DNA of 64,000 nt from assembly GCA_006937955.1 (NCBI GenBank), contig SSNP01000290.1, positions 1 to 64,000 of the forward strand. Direction: 5' to 3'. Within the stretch, counting starts at the first letter, position 1. The number at the start of each line of letters is the position of its first letter. Below the pieces are notes generated by a model that saw only the letters and a program-made list of their open reading frames with translations, had not been told where the DNA came from and ran no database searches. This stretch comes from Pachypanchax playfairii. Its lineage: Eukaryota; Chordata; Actinopteri; Cyprinodontiformes; Aplocheilidae. A program made the translations under genes and the position numbers. Shown one piece after another: positions 1 to 9,133 of the stretch.

Positions 1-98
1 ATTATATATATGATACAATTTGGTCAGTAGAGGGCAATATATATATATATACATACACACACACACACATATATATATATACACACACACACACATAA

Positions 99-130
<32 letters not shown>
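1..130. repeat. AT/AC-rich microsatellite
   Basis: Runs of TA and AC dinucleotides interrupted by short unique pieces. Low-complexity DNA. Confidence 0.9.
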
Positions 131-246
131 TGCTGATGGGTCTCTTGGATAAAAGCAAATACTGAATAACGTGTAATATATATATATATATATATATATA
201 TTACACGTTTTTCAGTATTTCCTCTCATATCAGAGACCCATCAGCG
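131..246. repeat. Imperfect palindrome with (TA)n centre
   Basis: The left arm starts TGCTGATGGGTCTCT and ends at GTGTAATATA. The right arm is its near reverse complement, ending AGAGACCCATCAGCG. The loop at about 177-201 is pure TA. It looks like a small palindromic MITE whose centre became a microsatellite. Confidence 0.75.
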
Positions 247-283
247 ATCATGCTAACGCCATTTACCACTCTGAAACTCTGAA

Positions 284-345
284 GAGAGATCCTTGGAGGT
301 GGAAGATTTTTCTCCACCTCCCTCCCCACCTCAAAGGATCTCTCT
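284..345. repeat. Short inverted repeat (hairpin)
   Basis: GAGAGATCCTTGGAGGTGGA is followed within 10 bases by TCCACCTCC and then AAAGGATCTCTC. The stem is interrupted by a C-rich insert. The following 150 bases are GC-rich with no recognised gene. Confidence 0.6.
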
Positions 346-559
346 GTTGCAAAACTTGACTCGCTATCGCTTGCCATTATGCACTTCAGCTGTCAGTGTC
401 AGCGCCAAAGCCAACTGTCAATCACAGCCCAAACCCCGCCCACTAGCCCCCTCCCGCTCGTGCCCCTCAGTCCTCCCGGCACGCCCATTTCAGCGCCAGT
501 TTTGAACTCTCACTGAGGCGGAAGTAAGTCTCTGGCAGGGGGGGTTAGTTGTTCTTTAA

Positions 560-1120
560 CTATGATGAAGCATTTTTTATCCTGACCAAGATTTTTACTA
601 CTAGGTTCAAACAGTGAAAGCTTTGCAAATACCTGATGTAACCTCACAGTTTATTATTAGGCCCGAGTACCACTTGTGGTGCGAAGGCCTATTGTTTTTG
701 TAATATCTATTATTTTTTATCAGGCCCGAGTACCACTTGTGGTGCGAAAGCCTATTGTTTTGTCGCTGTGTTTTACTATTTTTAGGCCCGAGCACTAGAG
801 GTGGTGCGAAGGCCTTTTTTTTCCGAATGTTTATTATTTTGAATGATCTTTTTTCTTGCCTCTAAATCCAACCAATCCTGATTGTCTGACGTAACAAAGT
901 CTGCCCTAAACTCCCATGATGCATCGGTGTCTTTTAGAAGCAAAAACTATGATAATGTTTGATACATTAGTTGTAATTATCTTGGTGTTTATGTAGCTAA
1001 TGCTAATTTAGAGGTGATTTTTTAGTTTTAAACAAGTTTCTTCTCAAAGCACTGCCATCAATGTAACCATGAGTCAGAAGAGCATAGAGACAGAGGTGAT
1101 AAATACTTTGGGGGCGGCTA
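560..1120. repeat. Hairpin-rich dispersed repeat, copy A
   Basis: Begins ACTATGATGAAGCATTTTTT. It contains three short palindromic units starting AGGCCCGAG at 659, 722 and 784 (period 62-63), then a tail running from TTGCCTCTAAA to GTGATAAATAC. The same order recurs at 3637-4172, and the tail alone at 2757-3070. Confidence 0.8.
659..815. repeat. Array of three AGGCC hairpin units
   Basis: Each unit of about 32 bases folds on itself (AGGCCcgaGCAC...GTGCgaaGGCCT) and recurs every 62-63 bases. Two more units lie at 3735 and 3797, also 62 apart. Confidence 0.8.
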
Positions 1121-1173
1121 TATTATAGAGTGCAGTTCTTCACTACCTCCCCCCATCCAAGGTGCCACTTTAA

Positions 1174-2300
1174 AGGGGTTATGACATCAAAATGCACTTT
1201 TTTGAGTTTTTTGGGGTATATCATGATGTGTTGTGCACTGATGAGGCCGTGTGAATGTCCAAAGCGAGTATCAAAGTTCCCGTTTGTGGGCGGTCCGCTT
1301 TGTTTCATATTTAAAAAACGGTTGAATCGGAAAGCACCATTTTTTCCTACGTGGCATTTCATCCTATGTATTTCATAGCGTCCAATAAAAGTGCACAGTG
1401 AAGTAAACAGTCCAAACCCCCCCCCAGCTCATACACCGCTAGCTGCGTTGCGCTAGCTTGTGCTGCTGCTCTTGAGAAGAGATGGCTACGCAAACGGGGA
1501 CCTGTTGTGTCCAAGGATGCTCAACCCATGCTGGAAGTTTCCACTCACTCCCGAAGGATGAAAACAACAAGAGAAGAGTGGCTGAAGTTCATTTATGGAG
1601 AAGTGCCACGCAGTTATAACCTCAATTAGAAAATATGTTCAGCTCACTTCACGGAGGACTGCTTCCATAACTTGGGTGAATTCAAGTTGGGATTGTCAAA
1701 GAAACTGATTTTAATTAAAAATTCTTTACCAACCCTGAAGGAGGCGACCACATCGTCAATACCTGTAAGTTTATTTATTTAATAAAATGCTGCCTTGCCT
1801 GATAAACGTTTGTTCGTGGTCTGAAGAGTTCATGATGCTAGCATGTGATAGCCGCTCTAGCAACATTGTCCGTGAGCAACAGGTTTATCATACCATATTG
1901 TGAATCTATTTTCATTGATAACATCTGACAGCACTGTTTATTCGCTCATGTGATTAGTTGAGTTATATGTGTTCACCCCTCCGTCTTCCTCAGAAGACGT
2001 TTCAGGCTCGAACATATACGGTTGTAAACGTCCACTCGCCATGTTACTGGACTGTTGACGGAGCCGAGAAGAAAGGCTTGCTGCGGGCAATGGTTGTAGC
2101 CAATCAGAGCGAAGTCAGCCAGGGAGACCCACATATCATTAATGAAAGGACCCGTGTTGCTGAGAAGAGGATTCTGACCTGCCCGTACACCCCCGCCGTG
2201 TTAGTTTTTTAATCAAATTCTTTTGTGAGTTGACATATGCGGGCATATCTACTACATGAAATAGCTTTACGCCAGTTTAAACAGTGATGTCATCACACCT
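1174..2300. mobile_element. Kolobok-like DNA transposon relic
   Basis: Flanked by TTAA at 1170-1173 and 2301-2304. Terminal inverted repeats AGGGGTTATGACATCA and AGGTGTGATGACATCA (right end, reverse complement) are 16 bp with three mismatches. Inside is a broken THAP domain. TTAA target sites plus a THAP DNA-binding domain are the hallmarks of Kolobok elements. At 1.1 kb it is far too short to be autonomous. A Kolobok assignment over other TTAA families rests on the THAP domain. Confidence 0.6.
1482..1764 (+). pseudogene. THAP zinc-finger domain exon, frameshifted
   Basis: ATG opens MATQTGTCCVQGCSTHAGSF then HSLPKDENNKRR. A frame change near 1580 continues EWLKFIYGEVPRSYNLN, then an in-frame TAG near 1627. 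After that come KICSAHFTEDCFHNLGEFKL and a donor GTAAGT at 1765. The C-x4-C start and CSxHF...DCF signature are those of C2CH THAP domains, the DNA-binding module of P and Kolobok transposases. One frameshift and one stop make it a pseudogene. No downstream transposase domain is visible. Confidence 0.7.
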
Positions 2301-2304
2301 TTAA

Positions 2305-2756
2305 ATGTTTTATAAGCTTTGACAGAATTTGGTGAAAGTGTTTTCCTACCAAGAAACAGCGAGTTGGAACAAAAAGTTCTAGAGTTCAAAAAAATCACTT
2401 TTTGTGATTTTTGGAGTCTCTTTTTAAAATCTTGATTGTTTAAGTGTATTTACGTGTTTATTTTAGTGTGGATACTACCTTGGCCAAGTCTCTGTTGCAA
2501 AAGAGATTTTGATTTCAATAAAAATTTCTGGTAAAAAAAAAGAAAATCAACAAACAAACAAAACTTTAAAACTGTAACTTCTGCTAAAAAGGGATTGGTG
2601 AGAGCTGTCCATACAAGACATTTTGACTTCAATAGAACTTCCTGGTTCAAAAGAAACAAACTCTAACGTCTGTTAAAAAGTGGGCTGGTAGGAGCTGCTG
2701 GGGGGGGGTTGGTGAGAGTAATGCGTGCTGGAGGAGGGGTGTTGAATGCACTTTTT
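2305..2756. repeat. Diverged tandem duplication, otherwise unrecognised
   Basis: Two related units of about 120 bases lie at about 2490-2620 and 2605-2705. Both contain TTTTGAxTTCAATA, TTCTGGTxxAAA and a GGTxxGAGCTG-like end. Upstream of 2480 I see nothing recognisable. Confidence 0.5.
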
Positions 2757-3070
2757 TTTTTTCCTGCCTCTAAAACCAACCAATCCTGACTGTCTGACGT
2801 AACAAAGTCTGCCCTAAACTCCCATGATGCATCTGTGTCTTTTAGAAGCTAAAACTAACTAAAAATACTCATTAAGCAGAGTTAGATTAGTAAAATATGA
2901 TAATGTTTGATACACTAGTTGTAATTATCTTGGTGTTTGTGCAGCTAATGCTTTTTTAGAGGTGATTTTTCAGTTTTAAACAAGTTTCTACCCAAAGCAC
3001 TGCAATCAATGTAACCGTGAGTGAGAACGGGGTAGAGACAGAGGTGATAAATACCTCAGGAAGGCCCTGC
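2757..3070. repeat. Hairpin-rich dispersed repeat, copy B (tail only)
   Basis: Matches 845-1120 and 3855-4172, from TGCCTCTAAAACCAACCAAT to AGGCCCTGCTG. It is truncated on the left, so the AGGCC hairpins are missing. The U6-like sequence begins within a few bases of its right end. Confidence 0.8.
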
Positions 3071-3076
3071 TGCATT

Positions 3077-3093
3077 GTGCATCTTCGGATGTG

Positions 3094-3132
<39 letters not shown>

Positions 3133-3181
3133 GGCCCCTGCGCAAGGATGACACGCAAATTCGTGAAGCGTTCCTCATTTT
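3077..3181 (+). ncRNA. U6 spliceosomal snRNA-like gene or pseudogene
   Basis: From CATATACTAAAATTGGAACG through ACAGAGAAGATTAGCATGGC to GAAGCGTTCC the sequence is base-for-base vertebrate U6, including the ACAGAGA box, AGC triad and internal stem-loop region. It ends in TTTT at 3178-3181. The 5' stem differs (GTGCATC-TTCG-GATGTGC) but still forms seven pairs around the UUCG loop. Upstream, TAAATA at 3048-3053 sits at about -29 to -24, and TAACCGTGAGTG at 3012-3023 resembles a proximal sequence element. U6 retropseudogenes are common, so activity is uncertain. Confidence 0.85.
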
Positions 3182-3636
3182 AATCTTTAACATACTAAAA
3201 CAGACAAAAAAAAACAGTAAAAGAATCAGTACAAGCACTAAAACTGAATAGACACAGATTGGCATGGACCTAATGGAAGCATAAGCTACCTCAATAACAG
3301 AAAAGAATAAGATGGGATGATCTAGTTTAATATCATTAGTACAAATAGTAAAGACAGTTAAATAGCATTAGACAGTCTATTAGCATGAAATAGTGCAATA
3401 AAAATATTGTTTTATGAAAAAATCAAAGTAAAAATAAGGTAAAAAGTGATGGAGACTAAGAAAAGATATTGAGTTTGAATAATGACATACGTAGTAGTTC
3501 ATATGCAAGAGGTAATTAAATCGTACGAGGTAGTGAAATTTTAATAATAAACTGACCATTTTTAAGATGGGTTTTAAAGGTAGAGGTATGTTTTTTGTGT
3601 ATTCTGTTGCCGTAGTAACCCAAAATACTTCTTTAC
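3182..3636. other. AT-rich spacer, nothing recognised
   Basis: AT-rich DNA between the U6-like sequence and the next repeat copy. No coding or RNA signal is visible. Confidence 0.5.
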
Positions 3637-4172
3637 TATGATGAAGCATTTTTTATCCTGACCAAGATTTTTACTACTAGGTTCAAACAGTGAAAGCTTT
3701 GCAAATACCTGATGTAACCTCACAGTTTATTATTAAGCCCGAGTACCACTTGTGGCGCGAAGGCCTATTTTTTTTTTAATGTTTATTATTTTTATCAGGC
3801 CCGAGCACTAGAGGTGGTGCGAAGGCCTTTTTTTTCCCTAATGTTTATTATTTTGAATGATCTTTTTTCTTGCCTCTAAAACCAACCAATCCTGATTGAC
3901 GTAACAAAGTCTGCCCTAAACTCCCATGATGCATCTGTGTCTTTTAGAAGCTAAAACTAACTAAAAATACTCATTAAGCAGAGTTAGATTAGTAAAATAT
4001 GATAATGTTTGATACACTAGTTGTAATTATCTTGGTGTTTGTGCAGGTAATGCTTTTTTAGAGGTGATTTTTCAGTTTTAAACAAGTTTCTACCCAAAGC
4101 ATTGCAATCAATGTAACCGTGAGTGAGAAGGGGGTAGAGACAGAGGTGATAAATACCTCAGGAAGGCCCTGC
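3637..4172. repeat. Hairpin-rich dispersed repeat, copy C
   Basis: Same order as copy A, with two AGGCC hairpins (3735, 3797). It ends AGGCCCTGCT at 4172, immediately followed by the perfect small palindrome GTGAAGGCCCCTTCAC (4173-4188), where copy B has the U6-like sequence. Confidence 0.8.
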
Positions 4173-4386
4173 TGTGAAGGCCCCTTCACAAAGAGGTACA
4201 TTTAAACAAGGAGAAATGACACACTTTTAACTAACATATTTTAAAAATTACTGTATAACACTATTTAAATTTAAATTTTTTGATCTTTGCTTTCTTAATA
4301 TCCTTTGTACATCTACATATTTGAACATGTTTTCATTAGGTTCTCTATGCATTATCATTGTATTAATAGGAATATAAAAAAAGGTT

Positions 4387-5899
4387 CTGAAAGGGGTGAA
4401 ATGAAGCAGGTTAACTGTACTGAACCAAATCTTGTGTGTCAAAACAGGCAATAGGATCCAGGAGGATGTGTTTTAATCTACACTGACGGTATTAGCTTTA
4501 TGTCTGGGAGTCCCAAACATTTCACCTGTACAAGCAGAAACACCTGGAGGCCATTTGGGAGAACAACGTGTGACCTCACAATTAAACCATGTGCCGATAA
4601 AGTGAAATGTAAAAATAGAAGTAAGCTCACATAAGAAGAAAAAAGTGACTGTTATTTATACTTTAACCCTGAGTATATGCACATCAGGGCTGCATGAATC
4701 TGATTCTTTTTAAATAGAACAAGTTCAGAGTTCACAGCAGCTGAAAAGTTAGTGGAAAGTTCTGGTCTTGTTAATAACAAAGAGGAATGCAATTATACAA
4801 GAAAAGTTTCTCATGTTTCATGGTGGGTACCTCTTCTTCCTCTACATCTAGACGCTTGTTTTCTTTTTCTCATAATTCAAAGTTTGCTGCATTATGACAA
4901 TGCAGTCATACATAAAATGTCATTATTTTTCAACTCATCAAACATGGTTTTAAAAGGGAGTTGGATCTCCCCCTGCTGTTCTAACTGTGAATGCACCAAG
5001 GCAGAATCTGATGAAAAATCCTACTGCTTATGCCCAGTTTCTGAATGTATTGTTTTGTTGTTATTGAGTTTTTCACATGCCCATTATGTAACATAGTTCC
5101 ATTATTAATTTGCTTTTAAAAAAAACAAAAAAAAACAGAATTATTAGTGTTGCAGTTAAAGATTGCTGGACCATAAGAAAATGATTCCTATTAGCTCTGT
5201 GGTTTGTCAAAACTTAAAAATACAGTGGAAGAAAATATCTTGTATCAATGTTGTCAGATTGATGTTATTTTCTGTTGGAGGAAGATCAACATAATTTACT
5301 TAGTTTTTTGATTTTCTTTCATGGCATTGAATGTCAGCTTTTCTAGCAGTCGTTTAAAGAAGCAAATTTAGCAGGACTTTTCTGAATCTTATGCATTTCT
5401 TTTCAGATAATTTCAAAGTGAGTTGTTTTTCTCTTTTGTGCGAAAGTAACTAACAATATATTCGTGTTAATGCGCATAGTAAATAAAACAACTTTTATTA
5501 AAATGGCGTGTACTTGTACAGCGCATTACTCAGATCCTACGACCCCCAAAGCGCTTCACACTACGGTCTGTCATTCACCCATTCACACACACACTCACAC
5601 GTTTGGTGATGATGAACTACACACATGTTTGTAGCCACAGCTGTCCTGGGACACACACTGACAGAGGCGAGGCTGCCAGGCACTGGCACCGATGGACCCT
5701 CCGACCACCACCAAACAGGCACAGTGGGTTATGTGTCTTGCCCAAGGACACAACGGCCAGACGACCCGCTCTGCCGCCTGAGCCACGGCCGCCCCATTAT
5801 TAACGGTCTAAAACCCTTAGTTTTTCGGTTTTGGTTGTAGATAGCCGAGCGCGCGAGTGGTTTCAAAATTACTTCTTGCACAAACATATTAAATCAATT
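4387..5899 (+). repeat. Inverted segmental duplication, copy 1
   Basis: Near-identical to the reverse complement of 20367-21802, from CTGAAAGGGGTGAAATGAAG at the left to CAAACATATTAAAT at the right, with scattered substitutions. It differs by two large events. It carries a 295-bp insertion at 5502-5796, and it lacks about 205 bases that in copy 2 hold the pepd core promoter and exon 1 (junction near 5419, right at GTGAGT). Net lengths agree: about 1.22 kb shared. It lies beyond the 3' end of pepd, in opposite orientation to the promoter copy. Confidence 0.92.
5502..5796. mobile_element. SINE-like or MITE-like insertion with 7-bp target duplication
   Basis: Inserted in copy 1 only. TTATTAA stands on both sides (5495-5501 and 5797-5803), while copy 2 has a single uninterrupted site (TTTTAATAACGG on its sense strand). 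The body has phrases widespread in fish genomes (AAGCGCTTCACAC, CATTCACCCATTCACACACA, GTCTTGCCCAAGGACACA, TGAGCCACGGCCGCCCC). I cannot assign a family. No A- or B-box was confirmed. Confidence 0.75.
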
Positions 5900-5904
5900 G
5901 AGAG

Positions 5905-6010
5905 GCACCCAGCTGCGGCCGCAGGGAGCGGATATACCTCAACTCAATACCGGAAGTCACGTGACCTCCATAGCGGAAGCTGTTCTTCGCCTGAAAAAAT
6001 AAAAGATGTT
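5905..6010 (+). promoter_or_regulatory. Promoter-like ETS plus CLEAR/E-box cluster
   Basis: CCGGAAGT (5950-5957) overlaps the perfect 10-bp palindrome GTCACGTGAC (5956-5965), with a second GCGGAAGC at 5973-5980 and a NotI-type GCGGCCGC just upstream. ETS sites abutting an E-box are typical of TATA-less housekeeping promoters. It lies immediately right of duplication copy 1. No gene starting here was recognised. Confidence 0.35.
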
Positions 6011-6517
6011 CTTTGTGTACATATTTGTAGCTTGTGCGGAGATCAAGGGAGAAAGAATGTAAGAGAAAGACTATTGTTATTATTCTTCATAAAACAAGTG
6101 GTATCTCACCAAAAATGCATTCTATAAAGGCACTAGACGTTTCTAATGAAACACGAGTTGTTGTTTATCGTTTGCCCGCTGAGTTACTCTATCTGAATGA
6201 TGCTAAAGTCCGTGCTAACGTTAGCTTAGAAAGTGTAATTTTTGTAAACGGTATTTTACCTTTGTTTAATACTTCATACACTACAAAGGGGTTTTCAAAG
6301 TTTTGTCTTTAAAAAGTTGCAAATTCTATAAATTTTAAATTCTATGAATTTTAAACAGCAACTACCAACGCTGTTTCCCTGACCAATTTCACCATTATCA
6401 CCACAGACATTATATAAATCACTAGACGCCTCGTCCAGCTCTGCAGCCTATCGGCGGCCATCTTGAGTCCGGTACAGACTCCACTACATTACTGATACAA
6501 GACTTCTGGTCTACCAC

Positions 6518-6866
6518 ATAGACATCAATAGACCCCGCATTCAACGCTGCCGGTTGCTTGGCTGACGTGCCGATACGGCGGCCATCTTGGGGCAGACCAG
6601 CAGCTCAGACAGTCGCTGTTAAAGTGAGTCGGAGGCACTTGAGACCTTATTCTTAAAATACGTAAAACAGGTCTGATCATAATAAAATTTCACAATAAGC
6701 ACTTACATGCCTCAACTATTTAACTGGGGAAAAAAGTGCGATGACCTCTTTATTTTGATTCCAAATATTTGAGACCAAACAATTTAATTTAACAATTTAA
6801 ACGGTGCCAAACGTCATGTACACATGCATAAAACTCATCCTTATCAAACACCCACACATACATTAC

Positions 6867-6920
<54 letters not shown>

Positions 6921-7956
6921 TAAACATAAATAAACACATATACACATAAATTTTTCTCATAAAGAACATAGTAATTTAAACATTAACCAGAAGAATGGGA
7001 CTAAGAACCTGTAAATTATTCGACTCAAGCCAACAGAGCAAAATGACACATACTTTTTGGAGAGAAGATGGAAAGTCAAAGACAGATGGTATGGCATTAA
7101 GTCTAAGATGAACAATCTGTCCTGTCAAAGTCCTCTGTCTTGAAGTGCTCACTGCACAGCATAGATCTGTCAGTTGCAACAAAACCTTCTCGTCGCACAG
7201 CCAGCTCCCATTGTTTTCTTAGAACAATATCTTTGGGAAACCTACAGTGAAAAAAGTCCAAATAGATTCATTTCAAATAGTTGCTACATATGATAACACC
7301 CCATCTCCATAGTACTCGCTTAAATATCTTTGGGGCTTCTTGAGAGGCATTTAATCAAGAAACTGATATCAATAGAACTTCAAATCACTACATAAACACT
7401 TAATTTAGACCGACAGGTCAGGTGGGAAAGTATTTATTCAGGTGAAAAAGTTACTTTGTTCTGACACATGAATTATTTTAAACTTGGCATTTGATTAATT
7501 TTAACAAGTGCAGCTTATCCTCAGCACTAGATAATGCAAGTAAACTATATGTGTTTTTAATCATTTTCATTTAAAATAAATAATTAACATTACAGAATTG
7601 TGAACAAGCAGTATAGTAAGTACCATATTAAACCTCACCTATGTGATTTAGTGGCTATTATTTACTGGTAGTCTGTAATCCACAATGATGCTTCATTGAC
7701 ACTTCATTAACTTTAATAAATAACAAAAAGCGAGGTGCAGGTGCCGGGTTAAAGCAGGTTTAGAAATCTGGCCAGCCACTTGTAATGAGTGAAAACAATG
7801 GATGTATCATTCATGGTGAGAACTGTTAGCTTCTTTGCTCTGACTCTATTTACACTCCATCCGCGTACTGTCTCTGACGGCAGCCTGGTCTGCCCCAAGA
7901 TGGCCACCCTATCGGCACGCCTCTCAGCCGCGGATGCGGGGTCTATTGATGTCTAT
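6518..7956. mobile_element. Inverted-repeat-bounded element of about 1.4 kb
   Basis: The left arm (6518-6617) starts ATAGACATCAATAGACCCCG and runs through GTGCCGAT, GGCCATCTTGGGGCAGACCA. The right arm (7861-7956) is its reverse complement with some changes. GGCGGCCATCTTG also occurs alone at about 6450. The interior is AT-rich with a (TA)n tract and no gene. Probably a large MITE; the family is not assigned. Confidence 0.55.
6866..6916. repeat. (TA)n microsatellite
   Basis: About 45 bases of uninterrupted TA repeats inside the inverted-repeat element. Confidence 0.95.
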
Positions 7957-8705
7957 GGTCTACCATAACTGATCACATGTTTAGAGCAGATTTTTGCTGT
8001 GCTTAGGGGCAGTTTAATCTTATCTTACTTATATGTTGCAATGAGCTAATGCTAAATAATAATAATCAATTTTACTTGTATCACACATAGGATTATACTG
8101 ACGTACAGCAGTGTCTACAAAGGGCAGACCAAGCTATTTATTAAGTGCCGAAATTTATAAATGAATGTCATGAGATTTAAGAAAAATATGTTTATTCTCA
8201 TTATAATTTCATTATTTAGCTACGCTAACATGTAAATATTTCAGCAGTAGTCCTTTAGTACATGGGAGCTATGAATAAGTATTTCCCATGATAGAATTAA
8301 AGGTATCCTTTGATCTGTAGAAACTTCTGCTCCAAGGTCTATGTGCCTCTACGAGGGAGTCTCACTTCAAGATAAAAGCCAATGTAATAAATTCTGATCT
8401 GTGTGCTGCTCCATGGTGGGAAAATCAACATGTGACCTCGTTATCTATCTTAGGGAAGGACTTCTTGAACTTCCTTATAAAGTATCCAAGTTTTTAATAT
8501 CTTGTTCAGTGACTGAATGTTTTAAGTCTAGCTTCATTCAATCCTTGCTGCAAGTAAACTCAAAAAACCTTATATCCCTTGTCTGAGGGTTAACTGCGTT
8601 TTGGTGTCGAGGAACAATTTCCCTGACACTATGCAAAGTAACCATCCATCCATTTTTTAAACCCTAACTTGATCAACAAATCTGGAAATGATTGTAAAGA
8701 AAATC
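7957..8705. other. pepd 3' flank, nothing recognised
   Basis: AT-rich intergenic sequence beyond the probable pepd poly(A) site. I see no coding signal. Confidence 0.5.
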
Positions 8706-9001
8706 TTTATTTGTTCGTAGAAGCAGCATTTATTTCATATAAAATTACAAAATTTTCGTAATAACTCATACAAAATTAATTATAGTATGTTAAATTTTTT
8801 GAATTAGAATGAGCATTTCTTTAATCATAAAAAAACTTTCAAATCACTATAAAAGCAGCAGGAAGAAACCATTTGAAAATGTAAATGTAATAATCTTACA
8901 GGCAGAATAATAGCTTCAGTTTTACTGGAGAATCTGTGTAGTAATTAAAGATATTGCGGCATACAGCTCAGACTTTACTGACATTTGTCATTTAGATTTT
9001 C
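8706..9001 (-). other. pepd: pepd 3' UTR with candidate poly(A) signals
   Basis: Downstream of the stop, AATAAA occurs on the minus strand at 8729-8734 and again at 8706-8711. Either would give a 3' UTR of about 300 bases. No transcript end can be proved from sequence alone. Confidence 0.5.
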
Positions 9002-9133
9002 TTAGTGCTGGCAAATGGGCTCGTAAGTCTTAGAGTCAGCCATGAACGCTTCAATCTCCTCCACTGTGCGAGGGACACAGGTCAGCAGCTCTACGCCACT
9101 GGCTGTCACAGCAATGTCGTCCTCAATGCGAAC
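9002..9133 (-). CDS. pepd: pepd exon 15 (E452 and stop)
   Basis: Encodes VRIEDDIAVTASGVELLTCV through EEIEAFMADSKTYEPICQH, then TAA. It carries the last metal ligand, E452. The final residues after EEIEA are poorly conserved, as in other prolidases. Confidence 0.96.
   Translation of the reverse strand, partial: VRIEDDIAVTASGVELLTCVPRTVEEIEAFMADSKTYEPICQH

Noticed and set aside
1958..2212. 84-codon frame inside the Kolobok-like element, considered as a transposase exon
   Set aside because: No residues typical of a transposase core; it lies after a broken THAP exon and lacks splice support.
4752..5096. Open frame shared with the minus-strand frame at 21022-21402, which looked like a conserved small protein
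   Set aside because: The similarity follows from the inverted DNA duplication itself; ends and frames diverge and no family is recognisable.
6034..6312. 92-codon frame downstream of the ETS/E-box cluster
   Set aside because: No recognised domain and no splice continuation; the promoter motifs alone do not make it a gene.
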